Assembly: GCA_016342745.1 (NCBI GenBank)
Contig: JAEINT010000027.1
Span: 1 to 41,551 of the forward strand
DNA: 41,551 nt
Origin: Labilibaculum sp.
Lineage (GTDB): Bacteria; Bacteroidota; Bacteroidia; Bacteroidales; Marinifilaceae
Direction: 5' to 3'
Within the stretch, counting starts at the first letter, position 1. Every line of letters starts with the position of its first letter. The position numbers were made by a program, and so were the translations under genes. The notes under the pieces are model-generated. The model was not told the DNA's origin, made no database searches, and saw only the letters and a list, made by a program, of their open reading frames with translations. Below, in pieces: positions 25,519-34,415 of this stretch.

Positions 25519-28407
25519 TTAGTCAACATCAATATATTCTTCATTGTAAGCCTCTAATGGTGCACATGTACACATTAAGTTACGATCACCGTAAGCATCG
25601 TCTACACGTCCAACAGTAGGCCAGAATTTGTTATCTGCTACCCATTTTAAAGGATAAACTGCTTTTTTACGGCTATACGTATGATTCCACTCATCATCGG
25701 TCATTACCAAATGAGTATGAGGAGCATTTTTCAGAACATTATCAACCGTATCGGCAACACCATCCTCAATCTCTTTCATTTCTTCATTGATTTTAGCCAA
25801 TGCTTCAACGAAACGATCCATTTCTTCTAACGGCTCACTTTCTGTAGGCTCAACCATTAAAGTACCATGAACTGGGAATGACAATGTAGGAGCATGGAAA
25901 CCATAATCCATCAATCGTTTTGCAATATCAGTATCTGTAATTCCAACAGATTTATTAAACTCACGACAGTCAAAAATCATTTCGTGGCCAACTCGTCCAT
26001 TATCTCCTTTATATAAAATCTTAAAGCCTAATTTTTCAAAAGAGGAAGCTAAATAATTTGCATTCAAAATAGCCATTTGAGTAACCTCTTTCAATCCATC
26101 AGCGCCAAGCATTGCAATGTAACCATATGTAATTGGCAATACACTAGCCGATCCGAAAGGTGCAGCAGCAACAGCAGTAATTGCGTTATCACCACCTGTT
26201 TTCACCCATTTGTGTGAAGGTAAAAATTGAACCAAATGCTCAGCAACCCCGATAGGACCAACTCCTGGACCACCACCACCGTGAGGAATTGCAAATGTTT
26301 TATGCAAGTTCAAGTGACAAACGTCAGCACCAATAATACCTGGGTTGGTTAATCCAACCTGAGCATTCATATTCGCTCCATCCATGTAAACCTGACCACC
26401 ATTTTCGTGAATCACATCCATCATTTCTTTGATACCCGACTCGAAAACTCCATGAGTAGAAGGATAAGTAATCATGTATGCACACAAATCTTCTTTGTGT
26501 TTTTCAGCCTTTGCTTTTAAGTCATCAAACTGCACGTTACCATTCTCATCACAAGCTACGATTACCACTTTCATACCTGCAACAGTAACCGAAGCAGGAT
26601 TAGTACCATGAGCTGATGAAGGAATCAATACGATATTTCTATGACCTTCGCCACGAGAAATATGATATTCACGAATCACCATTAAACCAGTATACTCACC
26701 CGCAGCGCCCGAATTTGGTTGCAAAGTACATCCTGAAAATCCTGTAATTACAGACAACCATTGCTCTAGCTCAGTAATGATTTGTGTGTAGCCATTTACT
26801 TGATCCATTGGAACAAATGGGTGAATTCCACCGAACTCTGGCCAACTAATTGGCAACATTTCAACAGCAGCATTCAACTTCATAGTACATGATCCTAAAG
26901 AAATCATAGACGTATTTAGGCCAATGTCTTTTTTCTCTAATCTTTTAATGTAACGCATCATTGCCGTTTCAGAACGGTAACGATTAAATACATCTAGCGT
27001 TAAGAAATCACTTGTTCTGGCAAATTTTGAATCGAAATAAATCTTTTCTTCTACCTCTTTTATAGCTATTTCCTTATCCGCAGCTTTAGCGAAAATATTT
27101 AAGATGGTATTAATCTCTTCTTTACTGATTTTTTCATCAGTAGAAATACCAATCGTAGTTTCATTAACATAGCGAAAGTTCAATTCTGCATTTACAGCAG
27201 CTTCACGAATTCCTTCAACAGAAACTACTGAAGGAACAACAACTTCCAAAGTATCAAAGTAGTTTTCAACAGTTTGTTGATAACCCAATGATTTTAATCC
27301 TTCTGATAATTCACCAGCAGCAGAATGGATATGAGTAGCAATTCTCTTCAAGCCTTCAGCACCATGAAAAACTCCATAAAATCCTGCCATCATAGCCAAT
27401 AAAGCTTGAGCAGTACAAATATTAGATGTTGCTTTTTCACGCTTAATGTGTTGCTCTCTCGTTTGCAATGCCATTCTAACCGCATGATTCCCTTGAGCAT
27501 CTTTGGTAACACCAATTATACGACCAGGAACATTACGTTTGTAGGCTTCGCGGCAAGCAAGGTAAGCAGCATGAGGACCACCATATCCCATTGGCACACC
27601 AAACCTTTGAGTTGTACCAACAACGATATCTGCACCCCATTCACCAGGAGGTGTTAAAAGAGTCAAACTCATTAAATCAGCAGCAACAGAAACCAAAGCT
27701 TCCGAAGCATGTGCACGCTCAACAAAGTCCGTATAATCTTCAATACTACCATTTGATGCTGGATATTGAACAATTGCACCAAAAACAGAATCGTTAAATT
27801 CAAATGACTTATAATCTCCAATAACCAATTCAATTCCAAGCGGAGTTGCTCTGGTCATTAATACATCTAGAGTTTGCGCAAATATATTTTCATCAACAAA
27901 TAGTTGATTCGCACCAGCTTTTTTCTTTGCTCTAGAACGAAGTCCCTGCATCATGTACATGGTTTCTCCAACCGCAGTAGCTTCATCCAAAAGAGAACAG
28001 TTTGCCAATTCCATTTTGGTCAAATCCAAAATCATGGTCTGAAAGTTCAATAAAGCTTCCAATCTACCTTGCGAAACTTCCGCTTGGTATGGAGTATATG
28101 GAGTATACCAACTTGGATTTTCCAATACATTTCGCTGAATAACAGCGGGTGTAATGGTATCGTAATAACCTTGTCCAATAAATGTACGGAACAGTTTATT
28201 CTTAGCAGCAATTCCTTTAATCTTCGTAAAATATTCATACTCAGAAAGAGCTTCAGGTAAATCTAAAGCATTCTCCATTCTAATATCCGAAGGAATTGTT
28301 TCTTCAATCAGGGCATCAATTGAAGATGCGCCAACAGTTTCCAACATGGTTTTAATATCACTCTTACGAGGACCAATGTGACGGGAAACAAACTTTTCGC
28401 TTGCCAT
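25519..28407 (-). CDS. gcvP: Glycine dehydrogenase (decarboxylating), P-protein
   Basis: The 962-residue protein is the fused single-chain form of the pyridoxal-phosphate P-protein of the glycine cleavage system, which decarboxylates glycine and passes the aminomethyl group to the lipoyl H-protein. The N-terminal half begins [16 protein letters not shown], and the C-terminal half holds the PLP-lysine motif [20 protein letters not shown] as well as [11 protein letters not shown]. No gcvT or gcvH gene lies nearby, so the system is scattered. The 258-bp upstream gap shows no glycine riboswitch pattern and no TAnnTTTG motif. Confidence 0.97.
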   Translation of the reverse strand: MASEKFVSRHIGPRKSDIKTMLETVGASSIDALIEETIPSDIRMENALDLPEALSEYEYFTKIKGIAAKNKLFRTFIGQGYYDTITPAVIQRNVLENPSWYTPYTPYQAEVSQGRLEALLNFQTMILDLTKMELANCSLLDEATAVGETMYMMQGLRSRAKKKAGANQLFVDENIFAQTLDVLMTRATPLGIELVIGDYKSFEFNDSVFGAIVQYPASNGSIEDYTDFVERAHASEALVSVAADLMSLTLLTPPGEWGADIVVGTTQRFGVPMGYGGPHAAYLACREAYKRNVPGRIIGVTKDAQGNHAVRMALQTREQHIKREKATSNICTAQALLAMMAGFYGVFHGAEGLKRIATHIHSAAGELSEGLKSLGYQQTVENYFDTLEVVVPSVVSVEGIREAAVNAELNFRYVNETTIGISTDEKISKEEINTILNIFAKAADKEIAIKEVEEKIYFDSKFARTSDFLTLDVFNRYRSETAMMRYIKRLEKKDIGLNTSMISLGSCTMKLNAAVEMLPISWPEFGGIHPFVPMDQVNGYTQIITELEQWLSVITGFSGCTLQPNSGAAGEYTGLMVIREYHISRGEGHRNIVLIPSSAHGTNPASVTVAGMKVVIVACDENGNVQFDDLKAKAEKHKEDLCAYMITYPSTHGVFESGIKEMMDVIHENGGQVYMDGANMNAQVGLTNPGIIGADVCHLNLHKTFAIPHGGGGPGVGPIGVAEHLVQFLPSHKWVKTGGDNAITAVAAAPFGSASVLPITYGYIAMLGADGLKEVTQMAILNANYLASSFEKLGFKILYKGDNGRVGHEMIFDCREFNKSVGITDTDIAKRLMDYGFHAPTLSFPVHGTLMVEPTESEPLEEMDRFVEALAKINEEMKEIEDGVADTVDNVLKNAPHTHLVMTDDEWNHTYSRKKAVYPLKWVADNKFWPTVGRVDDAYGDRNLMCTCAPLEAYNEEYIDVD

Positions 28408-28616
28408 ACTATGTTAATATTTAGTTGTTGTTTAAAATATTTGTGATTGTAAAAGTAGCAAAAGATTTACATTTCCTAGAAGTAAAACAGGGAATTTCGC
28501 CATTGTTTTCTAACATGATTGGACTGTTTTTTAATTCTTCTTAACAATTTGTTTTATAGACCAATACAAACATGATTTATATCATGATTCTGTTCATCTT
28601 TTGCCAATATTAAGCC

Positions 28617-28645
28617 CACAAAAAAACCCCTCTAATATGAGGGGT
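28617..28645 (-). terminator. Terminator of the MBL-fold gene
   Basis: ACCCCTC and GAGGGGT pair (28626-28632 with 28639-28645) and on the minus strand are followed by nine T residues, 20 bp after the stop at 28666. Confidence 0.85.
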
Positions 28646-28665
28646 TGTAAAATATTTTTATTGAA

Positions 28666-29316
28666 TTAGCTCAATCCTTTTAAAAACAAATTATTAGCAC
28701 GTTCATGACCAATTGTTGTTGCAGGTCCATGCCCAGGATATAAATCAACTTCATCATCTAAAACAAGTAATTTTGTTTTGATCCCTTCTATTAATTGATC
28801 GAAATTTCCATAAGGTAAATCGGTACGACCGATGCTTTCACGAAACACTACATCACCTACAATTGCAAATTTTTGAGCTTCGTTATAAAAAACAACATGA
28901 CCTGGAGAATGACCTGGAATATGAAGCACTTTCAACTCAGAATTTCCAAATTTAATTACATCACCATCTTTGATAGCTTGTCCCATTGCTGGCGGTTCAA
29001 CAACATTTTCAAGTCCTAAACGAACCCCATAATTAGGCGCTTCAGCCAATAAAAACTCATCATCTTTATGAGCATGCGTAAGCAAGCCAAACTGATCTTT
29101 CATAAATTGATTTCCCAAAACATGATCGATATGCAAATGCGTATTCAGCTGTTTAACGAGTTTAATTCCTTTTTTCTCAACAAAATCAATCAGTTTTTTC
29201 CCTTCATCATCGAAGAAAACGCCACAGTCGATTAATACTGCTTCTCCTGTTTCGTCATGTAAAATGTATGTATTTTCTTGCCAGTGATTAAACACCAATG
29301 TTTCTATCGTAATCAT
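28666..29316 (-). CDS. MBL-fold metallo-hydrolase (glyoxalase II-like)
   Basis: I place the start at the ATG at 29316 (MITIETLVFNHWQENTYIL), giving 216 residues; an open frame runs 40 codons further up, but a TAAATTTG promoter motif lies inside that extension. The metal motif THLHIDHVLG (HxHxDH), later HIPGHSPGHV, the acidic GDVVFRESIGRTD, and the last histidine in YPGHGPATTIGHE identify a binuclear-metal beta-lactamase fold of the YcbL/glyoxalase II-like type. It probably hydrolyses a thioester or similar compound; the real substrate is unknown. The ThpR gene lies 127 bp upstream on the same strand. Confidence 0.88.
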   Translation of the reverse strand: MITIETLVFNHWQENTYILHDETGEAVLIDCGVFFDDEGKKLIDFVEKKGIKLVKQLNTHLHIDHVLGNQFMKDQFGLLTHAHKDDEFLLAEAPNYGVRLGLENVVEPPAMGQAIKDGDVIKFGNSELKVLHIPGHSPGHVVFYNEAQKFAIVGDVVFRESIGRTDLPYGNFDQLIEGIKTKLLVLDDEVDLYPGHGPATTIGHERANNLFLKGLS

Positions 29317-29339
29317 ATCCAAATATATTTTTAGTAGCT

Positions 29340-29347
29340 CAAATTTA
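29340..29347 (-). promoter_or_regulatory. Candidate -7 element (TAAATTTG) of the MBL-fold gene
   Basis: The minus strand reads TAAATTTG, 23 bp before the ATG at 29316. It supports that start over the upstream one. No good -33 TTG. Confidence 0.5.
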
Positions 29348-29443
29348 CATCTAATCCGCAATTTTAAAAAATCTTGTAGAGATGAAAAAGAAAAAATGAC
29401 CAAACACAAGCTATAAAATCCGAATTCTTTTGACAAGAATCTT

Positions 29444-30010
29444 TTATTCGTTTAAATGAAAAGTATCTAAAACCTCATACTTTGGTCCAACATCACTTAG
29501 AACACTCTCCATCAAAACAAGCTCCTTAATAAACAACTCCTCTCCTTCCCATTCATTCCATTTCGCAAGTGCTAAAGCTACATTTTTAGGTTCTTTAACC
29601 CCTCCTTTTATTCTTCCAATAGTTACGTGAGGTGTATATTTATACGTATCCAATTCACTAATTTCTTCAAGCTTAAAATGAATCTCTTTTTGCAAGTCGA
29701 ATAAATTTTGATGAGAATCTATTCCTATCCACAATATCCGAGGAGAATCTAATGATGGAAAAGCCCCAAGTCCCTTTAAACTCAAATAGAAACCGCTAAA
29801 TTGCTTAGCCACAATTTTTAGGGTGTGAATTAAATTAGGAATCGCATCAACACTTTTATTCCCAATAAAAAAAAGAGTAACATGAAGCCCCTTATCATTT
29901 ACCCATTTAATTTTTTCTTTGCTTAAATCAAGCCCAACTTGTCGAAAAATTTCTTGAATTTGATTCGTATTGGCTATCTTTATTGCTATGAATAATCGTT
30001 TTGACTTCAT
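29444..30010 (-). CDS. thpR: RNA 2',3'-cyclic phosphodiesterase ThpR
   Basis: The 188-residue protein has the two HxTx motifs of the 2H phosphoesterase fold: HVTLFF (His43) and HVTIGR (His128), with RLFIAIKI at the start. ThpR/LigT enzymes open 2',3'-cyclic phosphate ends of RNA and can join tRNA halves in vitro. The cell role in Bacteroidota is unknown. Same strand as the MBL gene with a gap of 127 bp; divergent from elbB. Confidence 0.9.
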   Translation of the reverse strand: MKSKRLFIAIKIANTNQIQEIFRQVGLDLSKEKIKWVNDKGLHVTLFFIGNKSVDAIPNLIHTLKIVAKQFSGFYLSLKGLGAFPSLDSPRILWIGIDSHQNLFDLQKEIHFKLEEISELDTYKYTPHVTIGRIKGGVKEPKNVALALAKWNEWEGEELFIKELVLMESVLSDVGPKYEVLDTFHLNE

Positions 30011-30094
30011 ATCTTATTTTAAATCAATAAATGGAGTTCTTTTCGATGATTAATTTACCGCAAAATTCTAAACAAAAAAATAAAGTATTTTAAA

Positions 30095-30754
30095 ATGAAT
30101 TCAAAGAAAAAATTTGCAGTTATCCTTGCTGGATCAGGTGTTTATGATGGTTCTGAAATTCATGAAGCAACACTATCCATGTATGCCATTTCTAAGAATG
30201 GCGGCGAATATCAATTGTTTGCTCCTAATATCGATCAGCATCACGTTATTAACCACTTAACGGGTGAAGAAATGCCAGAAAAGAGGAATGTTCTAGTTGA
30301 GTCTGCACGTATTGCCAGAGGAAAGGTAAAAGACTTAAAAGAATTTTCTGAAGATCAATTTGATGCGATCCTATTTCCTGGAGGTTTTGGTGTTGCAAAA
30401 AATCTTTGTTCATTCGCATTTAATGGGCCTGATTGTATGGTTAACCCTGATGTTGAAAAGGCATTAAAGGAAATGCACATAGCTAAAAAGCCAATTGGCG
30501 CTCTTTGCATTGCCCCAGCTCTTATTGCAAAAATATTAGGTAATGTGGAAGTTACCATCGGTCAAGATGCTGGTACTGCTGAAGCAATTACGCAAATGGG
30601 AGCAATACATGTGAACACAAATCATGGTGAAATTGTTTTCGACAAAGAAAATAAGATCGTTACCACTCCTTGCTATATGCTTGACGCAACAATTGCTCAA
30701 ATAGGAGAAGGAGCAGAAAAAGTAGTTAAAACAATTATGGCACTGAGTATTTAA
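30095..30754 (+). CDS. elbB: ElbB-type DJ-1/PfpI family glyoxalase
   Basis: The 219-residue protein opens KKFAVILAGSGVYDGSEIHEA and has the GALCIAPALIAKIL nucleophile elbow (Cys near residue 137) and the QDAGTAEAITQMGA segment. ElbB was linked to isoprenoid synthesis and shows glyoxalase activity on glyoxal; family placement is firm, the physiological role less so. It stands alone with a hairpin terminator after its stop. Confidence 0.9.
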   Translation: MNSKKKFAVILAGSGVYDGSEIHEATLSMYAISKNGGEYQLFAPNIDQHHVINHLTGEEMPEKRNVLVESARIARGKVKDLKEFSEDQFDAILFPGGFGVAKNLCSFAFNGPDCMVNPDVEKALKEMHIAKKPIGALCIAPALIAKILGNVEVTIGQDAGTAEAITQMGAIHVNTNHGEIVFDKENKIVTTPCYMLDATIAQIGEGAEKVVKTIMALSI

Positions 30755-30761
30755 AATTATT

Positions 30762-30796
30762 AGCAATTGGCAAGTACAACTGGTCAATTGCTTTTT
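30762..30796 (+). terminator. elbB terminator
   Basis: AGCAATTG (30762-30769) and CAATTGCT (30785-30792) pair across a 15-nt loop and are followed by TTTT. Confidence 0.7.
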
Positions 30797-30813
30797 CCAC
30801 TACAAACAATTCT

Positions 30814-31377
30814 ATGAAAAACCGCAATACAAAAGATGTAGGTGAAAACCATATTTACCCATTTATTTTCTCGAACCTAGCACTTTTTATTGGTATTTTT
30901 TTAAGCTTAAACGCTGCAAACGAAGCTGCGCTGCCGTTATTCTCTATCTCGGTGAACTTATTCTTCAATTGGTCATTTTTCTATTTATGGAAAAAGAAAA
31001 AACTGACACACTTCTCTCAACATTACAATAACTTAGTTATTTCTATATTTTGTATCGCAGCACTTAGTCCAATCATTTTTCTCTTAATTCCGCTACTGTT
31101 CTTTCCTGAAATCACGAACGGTGCCTTACTTTTGTTTAGTTGGCTATTTAGCTTTATTGCATATTTTGTTATTGCAAAATCATATGCATGGGAAAGCAAA
31201 GTTGAAAAGACACTTAATACATATCGAATGAACATCGAAGAGGAAAAGGAAGATGCCTTTTTAGAAGTTCAAAAATTAATTGATGAATCTGATCTACAAG
31301 AATTTGAAGAATACATAGAAAAGTCGCAGCTCTATGATGAAAGGATGGAAAAATATTTATCAAGCAAGGCTAGTTAA
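30814..31377 (+). CDS. Hypothetical membrane protein with acidic C-terminal tail
   Basis: I do not recognise this 187-residue protein. It shows four likely membrane segments (about 15-33, 40-59, 73-97, 102-121) with a KKKK loop between the second and third, then a charged, probably helical tail of 60 residues rich in Glu and Lys (EEEKEDAF, EEYIEK). The final 8 bp overlap the end of the convergent DUF4294 gene. It follows the elbB terminator closely, so its own promoter was not identified. Confidence 0.7.
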   Translation: MKNRNTKDVGENHIYPFIFSNLALFIGIFLSLNAANEAALPLFSISVNLFFNWSFFYLWKKKKLTHFSQHYNNLVISIFCIAALSPIIFLLIPLLFFPEITNGALLLFSWLFSFIAYFVIAKSYAWESKVEKTLNTYRMNIEEEKEDAFLEVQKLIDESDLQEFEEYIEKSQLYDERMEKYLSSKAS

Positions 31378-32014
31378 TCCTCTTTATTGGTAACTTATCT
31401 GGTGGGCCTAATTCATTTTTTTTCATGCGATCTAATATTTCCTCTACCATCCAATCATCCCCTAAGGGATCGTATTCTGCTTTTAAAGATGACCCAAACA
31501 TGGTTGCAACCGATTGCCAAAATACCGCTGTAAAGGAACCCTTCAATTCTTTTAGATGATCGTAACTTGTTCCTCCTGTTTCCCGATCTATTAATTTTAA
31601 GAGTAGCTTTCCTTGCGAAATTTTTAGTTTCATTATAGGCTTTTTATACTCCTTCATTAAGCCTTTGTATTCTTTTCGAATCAATTTTCTTCGTTGCTTG
31701 TTGCTATCAATTGAATCTAACTCATTGGTTAATTTTACAATGGTTTCATTTGCTGCTTTTGCATATGGATATACAATCCGGATATTTCGAACAGTACGCC
31801 AATATTTGCGTGTACTTCGATAATGTCTTCGTTTCCTTTTTTTATATCTCTTAATTTTTACTTCATCAAGATTAACGTGCAAATTAGAATCTAAAAACAC
31901 AATTGTATCCTGAAGCACATTCACTCGACAAATTGTGCTACTATTCGCAGTTTTTACATTAGCCAAAGCAAAAACAAACAATCCCAAAATCCATATTTTA
32001 ATACTCTCCTTCAT
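31370..32014 (-). CDS. DUF4294 domain-containing exported protein
   Basis: I place the start at the ATG at 32014, giving 214 residues with a signal peptide (MKESIKIWILGLFVFALANVK). An upstream extension of 25 codons lacks any feature and would bury the signal. The DUF4294 core runs from about residue 80, with a VYPYAKAA motif, a Lys/Arg-rich helix, and the KISQGKLLLKLIDRETGGTSYDHLKELKG segment, ending AEYDPLGDDWMVEEIL. The family occurs in Bacteroidota and has no known function. Its end overlaps the end of the convergent membrane protein gene by 8 bp, and no terminator is visible. Confidence 0.85.
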   Translation of the reverse strand: MKESIKIWILGLFVFALANVKTANSSTICRVNVLQDTIVFLDSNLHVNLDEVKIKRYKKRKRRHYRSTRKYWRTVRNIRIVYPYAKAANETIVKLTNELDSIDSNKQRRKLIRKEYKGLMKEYKKPIMKLKISQGKLLLKLIDRETGGTSYDHLKELKGSFTAVFWQSVATMFGSSLKAEYDPLGDDWMVEEILDRMKKNELGPPDKLPIKRIN

Positions 32015-32479
32015 TCCTAATTCAAAGATAAACTTTCTTATCTTTAAGTGAATGGAACTTATGTATAAATTTAGTTGAGCTATGATCAATAAAAAGCACG
32101 TAGTACATATGCGTTAAGGATTGTAGCGGATACCCCACAGCGAAGAATGAGCGAGGAGTAATAGCGAAAAGCCTGACCAAAATATACTTTTGTGGTAAAA
32201 AAAGTAATATTTTGGTAACGCCCTATTAAAATAGCTTATGGAACAAATTGATATTCATTCCTTGAAAATGATTCTTGTTTACATAATCACAAAAGTTAAT
32301 CGTAAAGATTAAAAGGTTCTATTTATCATGATTTGAATCGTTTCAGCAGCATTTTAGCAAAAGTGAAATTTACTTAACGCAATCCTTTTCAATACACTAA
32401 ATTTTTACTTCATTTGCAAATCGAAAAATCTTTTTTTTGATACAAACAACAAAGACTAACGACACTTTATTAGATCGGT
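32015..32479. other. Intergenic region, 465 bp, with a hairpin-rich repeat element
   Basis: Divergent genes on either side. It contains the element at 32111-32223, then an AT-rich 250 bp with no coding frame above about 24 codons and no clear TAnnTTTG for the arginine deiminase gene. Confidence 0.65.
32111..32223. repeat. Hairpin-rich intergenic element of a dispersed Bacteroidota type (candidate)
   Basis: The element begins GCGTTAAGGATTGTAGCGGA and ends TTTTGGTAACGCCC, so GCGTTA and TAACGC form a terminal inverted repeat. Inside, CCAAAATAT (32177-32185) pairs with ATATTTTGG near the right end, extended by ACTTTT/AAAAGT into a 15-bp stem with one bulge. GAAAAGCCTGACC sits before that stem. 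I recall intergenic strings of the form GGATTGTAGCGG...AAGCCCGACC...AACGCCC in many Bacteroidota genomes, so a dispersed repeat is likely, but only one copy is in this window. Confidence 0.5.
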
Positions 32480-33769
32480 ATGACAAAATATGTAGAATTA
32501 GATGTTAGATCGGAAATTGGAGAATTAGAAGGTGTAATTCTTCATACCCCAGGTTCAGAAGTTGAAAACATGACTCCTGAAAATGCCGAACGAGCGCTTT
32601 ATAGCGATATTTTGAATCTGGCAGTAGCGAGAGACGAATACAAGCAATTAAGTAGTGTTCTTGGCGAAATTGCAGAAACTTATCAGGTGAAAGATCTTTT
32701 GGCTAATGTATTAGCAGATGAAAAAGCTAAAGAAGCCATTATAGATAAAATTTGTGCGATGGAACCTCAAATTGCAGTAAAAGGAAATACTTACTGCATT
32801 AAAGATTTTTTATTAGAGCAAACTCCGAAAGATTTGGCATCTTTATTAATTGAAGGTGTTCCATTAAAACGCGATAACCTTACAAAATTTCTTAGTGAGG
32901 AACGATATTCTTTGCGTCCTCTACACAATTTTTTCTTTACAAGAGATGCTTCAATGTCGGTTCTTGATGAAGTCTTAATTGGAAAAATGGCCAATGGTGT
33001 TCGCGATAGAGAATCACTTATTATGCAGGCTATTTTTGATTACACTCCAGGTTTTAAAACCAAGACTGTTAATCCAATTGAAAATCCAGCAATGGATCCT
33101 AACTGTATGATTGAAGGTGGTGATGTATTAATTGCCAGAGATGATATCTTGATTATTGGTAACGGAACTCGTACAACAACGCAAGGAATTGACTTTATTT
33201 TAGCTCAATTGCTAACGCAAAAAGATAAAAGCTTTCGCCATGTTTTGGTTCAGGAATTACCAAGTAGTCCAGAATCTTTCATTCATTTGGATATGGTATT
33301 TACACTATTGGATAAGGATAAATGTATGGTTTATGAGCCACTAATTATTCGTCCAAACAAATACCAAACAGTTCACATTACGATTGAAAATGGTAAGGTT
33401 TTAAATATTAAACGTGAAAATAATTTATTGCAAGCCCTTAAAAAATTAGGTATGGATTTAAAGCCTATTTATTGTGGTGGCAATAATGATCCTTGGAATC
33501 AAGAAAGAGAGCAATGGCACAGTGGAGCGAACTTTTTTGCTATTGGACCAGGAAAAGTTGTAGGGTATGGTAGAAATATTCACACGATGGAAGAAATGAA
33601 CAAAAATGGTTTTGAAATTCTTCGTGCTAAAGATATTATTCGCCATAAGGTAGAACTTTCTGATTACGATAAATATGTAATTACCATTGACGGTTCTGAA
33701 TTACCTCGTGGTGGTGGTGGTGCTAGATGTATGACCATGCCGATTCGTCGTAAACCAGTTAATTGGTAA
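32480..33769 (+). CDS. arcA: Arginine deiminase
   Basis: The 429-residue enzyme hydrolyses arginine to citrulline and ammonia. Guanidino-modifying family motifs are present: the N-terminal SEIGELEGVILHTPGSEVE, FFTRDAS, the histidine in SFIHLDMVF, and the catalytic cysteine Cys417 in GGGGARCMTMP close to the C-terminus. Length is usual for ADI. No arcB, arcC or arginine/ornithine antiporter gene is adjacent, so the rest of the pathway is not encoded here. A terminator follows. Confidence 0.93.
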   Translation: MTKYVELDVRSEIGELEGVILHTPGSEVENMTPENAERALYSDILNLAVARDEYKQLSSVLGEIAETYQVKDLLANVLADEKAKEAIIDKICAMEPQIAVKGNTYCIKDFLLEQTPKDLASLLIEGVPLKRDNLTKFLSEERYSLRPLHNFFFTRDASMSVLDEVLIGKMANGVRDRESLIMQAIFDYTPGFKTKTVNPIENPAMDPNCMIEGGDVLIARDDILIIGNGTRTTTQGIDFILAQLLTQKDKSFRHVLVQELPSSPESFIHLDMVFTLLDKDKCMVYEPLIIRPNKYQTVHITIENGKVLNIKRENNLLQALKKLGMDLKPIYCGGNNDPWNQEREQWHSGANFFAIGPGKVVGYGRNIHTMEEMNKNGFEILRAKDIIRHKVELSDYDKYVITIDGSELPRGGGGARCMTMPIRRKPVNW

Positions 33770-33789
33770 GAATTAAAACAAAATATAGT

Positions 33790-33818
33790 AAAGGAACCTC
33801 AAAAGGGTTCCTTTTTTT
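33790..33818 (+). terminator. arcA terminator
   Basis: AAAGGAACC (33790-33798) pairs with GGTTCCTTT (33806-33814), followed by T residues. Confidence 0.85.
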
Positions 33819-33819
33819 A

Positions 33820-33827
33820 TATTTTTG
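33820..33827 (+). promoter_or_regulatory. Candidate -7 element (TATTTTTG) of the RNA methyltransferase gene
   Basis: TATTTTTG lies immediately after the arcA terminator and 39 bp before the ATG at 33867. No -33 TTG is seen, as the terminator stem occupies that position. Confidence 0.45.
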
Positions 33828-33866
33828 TAGGCGATAAAAATACAGACCAAATTCTATTTTGTTACG

Positions 33867-34406
33867 ATGAGAAAATTAAAAAACAGCGAACTAAACCGTA
33901 AAAGCATCAACGAATTTAAAGAGTCGGATAAAACGCCAATTATTATTGTATTAGATAATGTTAGAAGTCTGAACAATATTGGATCGGTATTTCGTACATC
34001 GGATGCTCTTTTGATTGAAGCTGTTTATTTATGTGGCATTACCGCCACTCCACCTCACCGTGAACTGCACAAAACAGCTTTAGGAGCAGAAGACTCTGTT
34101 GCGTGGGAATATTTTGAAAAAACAGAAGATGCTATTGCGAAACTACAAAGTAATAACTTTGGTGTTTACGCTGTAGAACAAGCTGAAAACAGTACCTCTT
34201 TAGAGTCTTTTAATATGGATTCGGAAAAGAAATACGCTTTGGTTTTTGGGAATGAAGTAAAAGGTGTTCAACAAAAAATCGTTAGCCTTTCTGATGGGTG
34301 TATTGAAATTCCTCAGTTTGGAACAAAGCACTCCTTTAATATTTCAGTAAGTTGTGGAATTGTTCTTTGGGATCTATTCTCGAAATTAAATTACGCCAAC
34401 AAATAA
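33867..34406 (+). CDS. SpoU/TrmH-family RNA 2'-O-methyltransferase
   Basis: The 179-residue protein has the three SpoU motifs: LDNVRSLNNIGSVFRTSDA, ALVFGNEVKGV, and IPQFGTKHSFNISVSCGIVLWD. These form the knotted SAM-binding fold. It lacks an extra N-terminal substrate domain, so it is a minimal TrmH/TrmL-like enzyme. The target (tRNA or rRNA ribose) cannot be told from the sequence. It converges with the STAS-HATPase gene, leaving only 9 bp between stops. Confidence 0.88.
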   Translation: MRKLKNSELNRKSINEFKESDKTPIIIVLDNVRSLNNIGSVFRTSDALLIEAVYLCGITATPPHRELHKTALGAEDSVAWEYFEKTEDAIAKLQSNNFGVYAVEQAENSTSLESFNMDSEKKYALVFGNEVKGVQQKIVSLSDGCIEIPQFGTKHSFNISVSCGIVLWDLFSKLNYANK

Positions 34407-34415
34407 GATATTAGC

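Noticed and set aside
28408-28665. Possible glycine riboswitch ahead of gcvP
   Set aside because: I found none of the conserved glycine-aptamer strings and no paired tandem aptamer layout in this gap.
29317-29436. N-terminal extension of 40 codons of the MBL-fold gene
   Set aside because: The family opens at MITIETLVF, and a promoter-like TAAATTTG lies within the extension.
32015-32089. N-terminal extension of 25 codons of the DUF4294 gene
   Set aside because: It would place a signal peptide inside the protein; the ATG at 32014 gives a normal signal.
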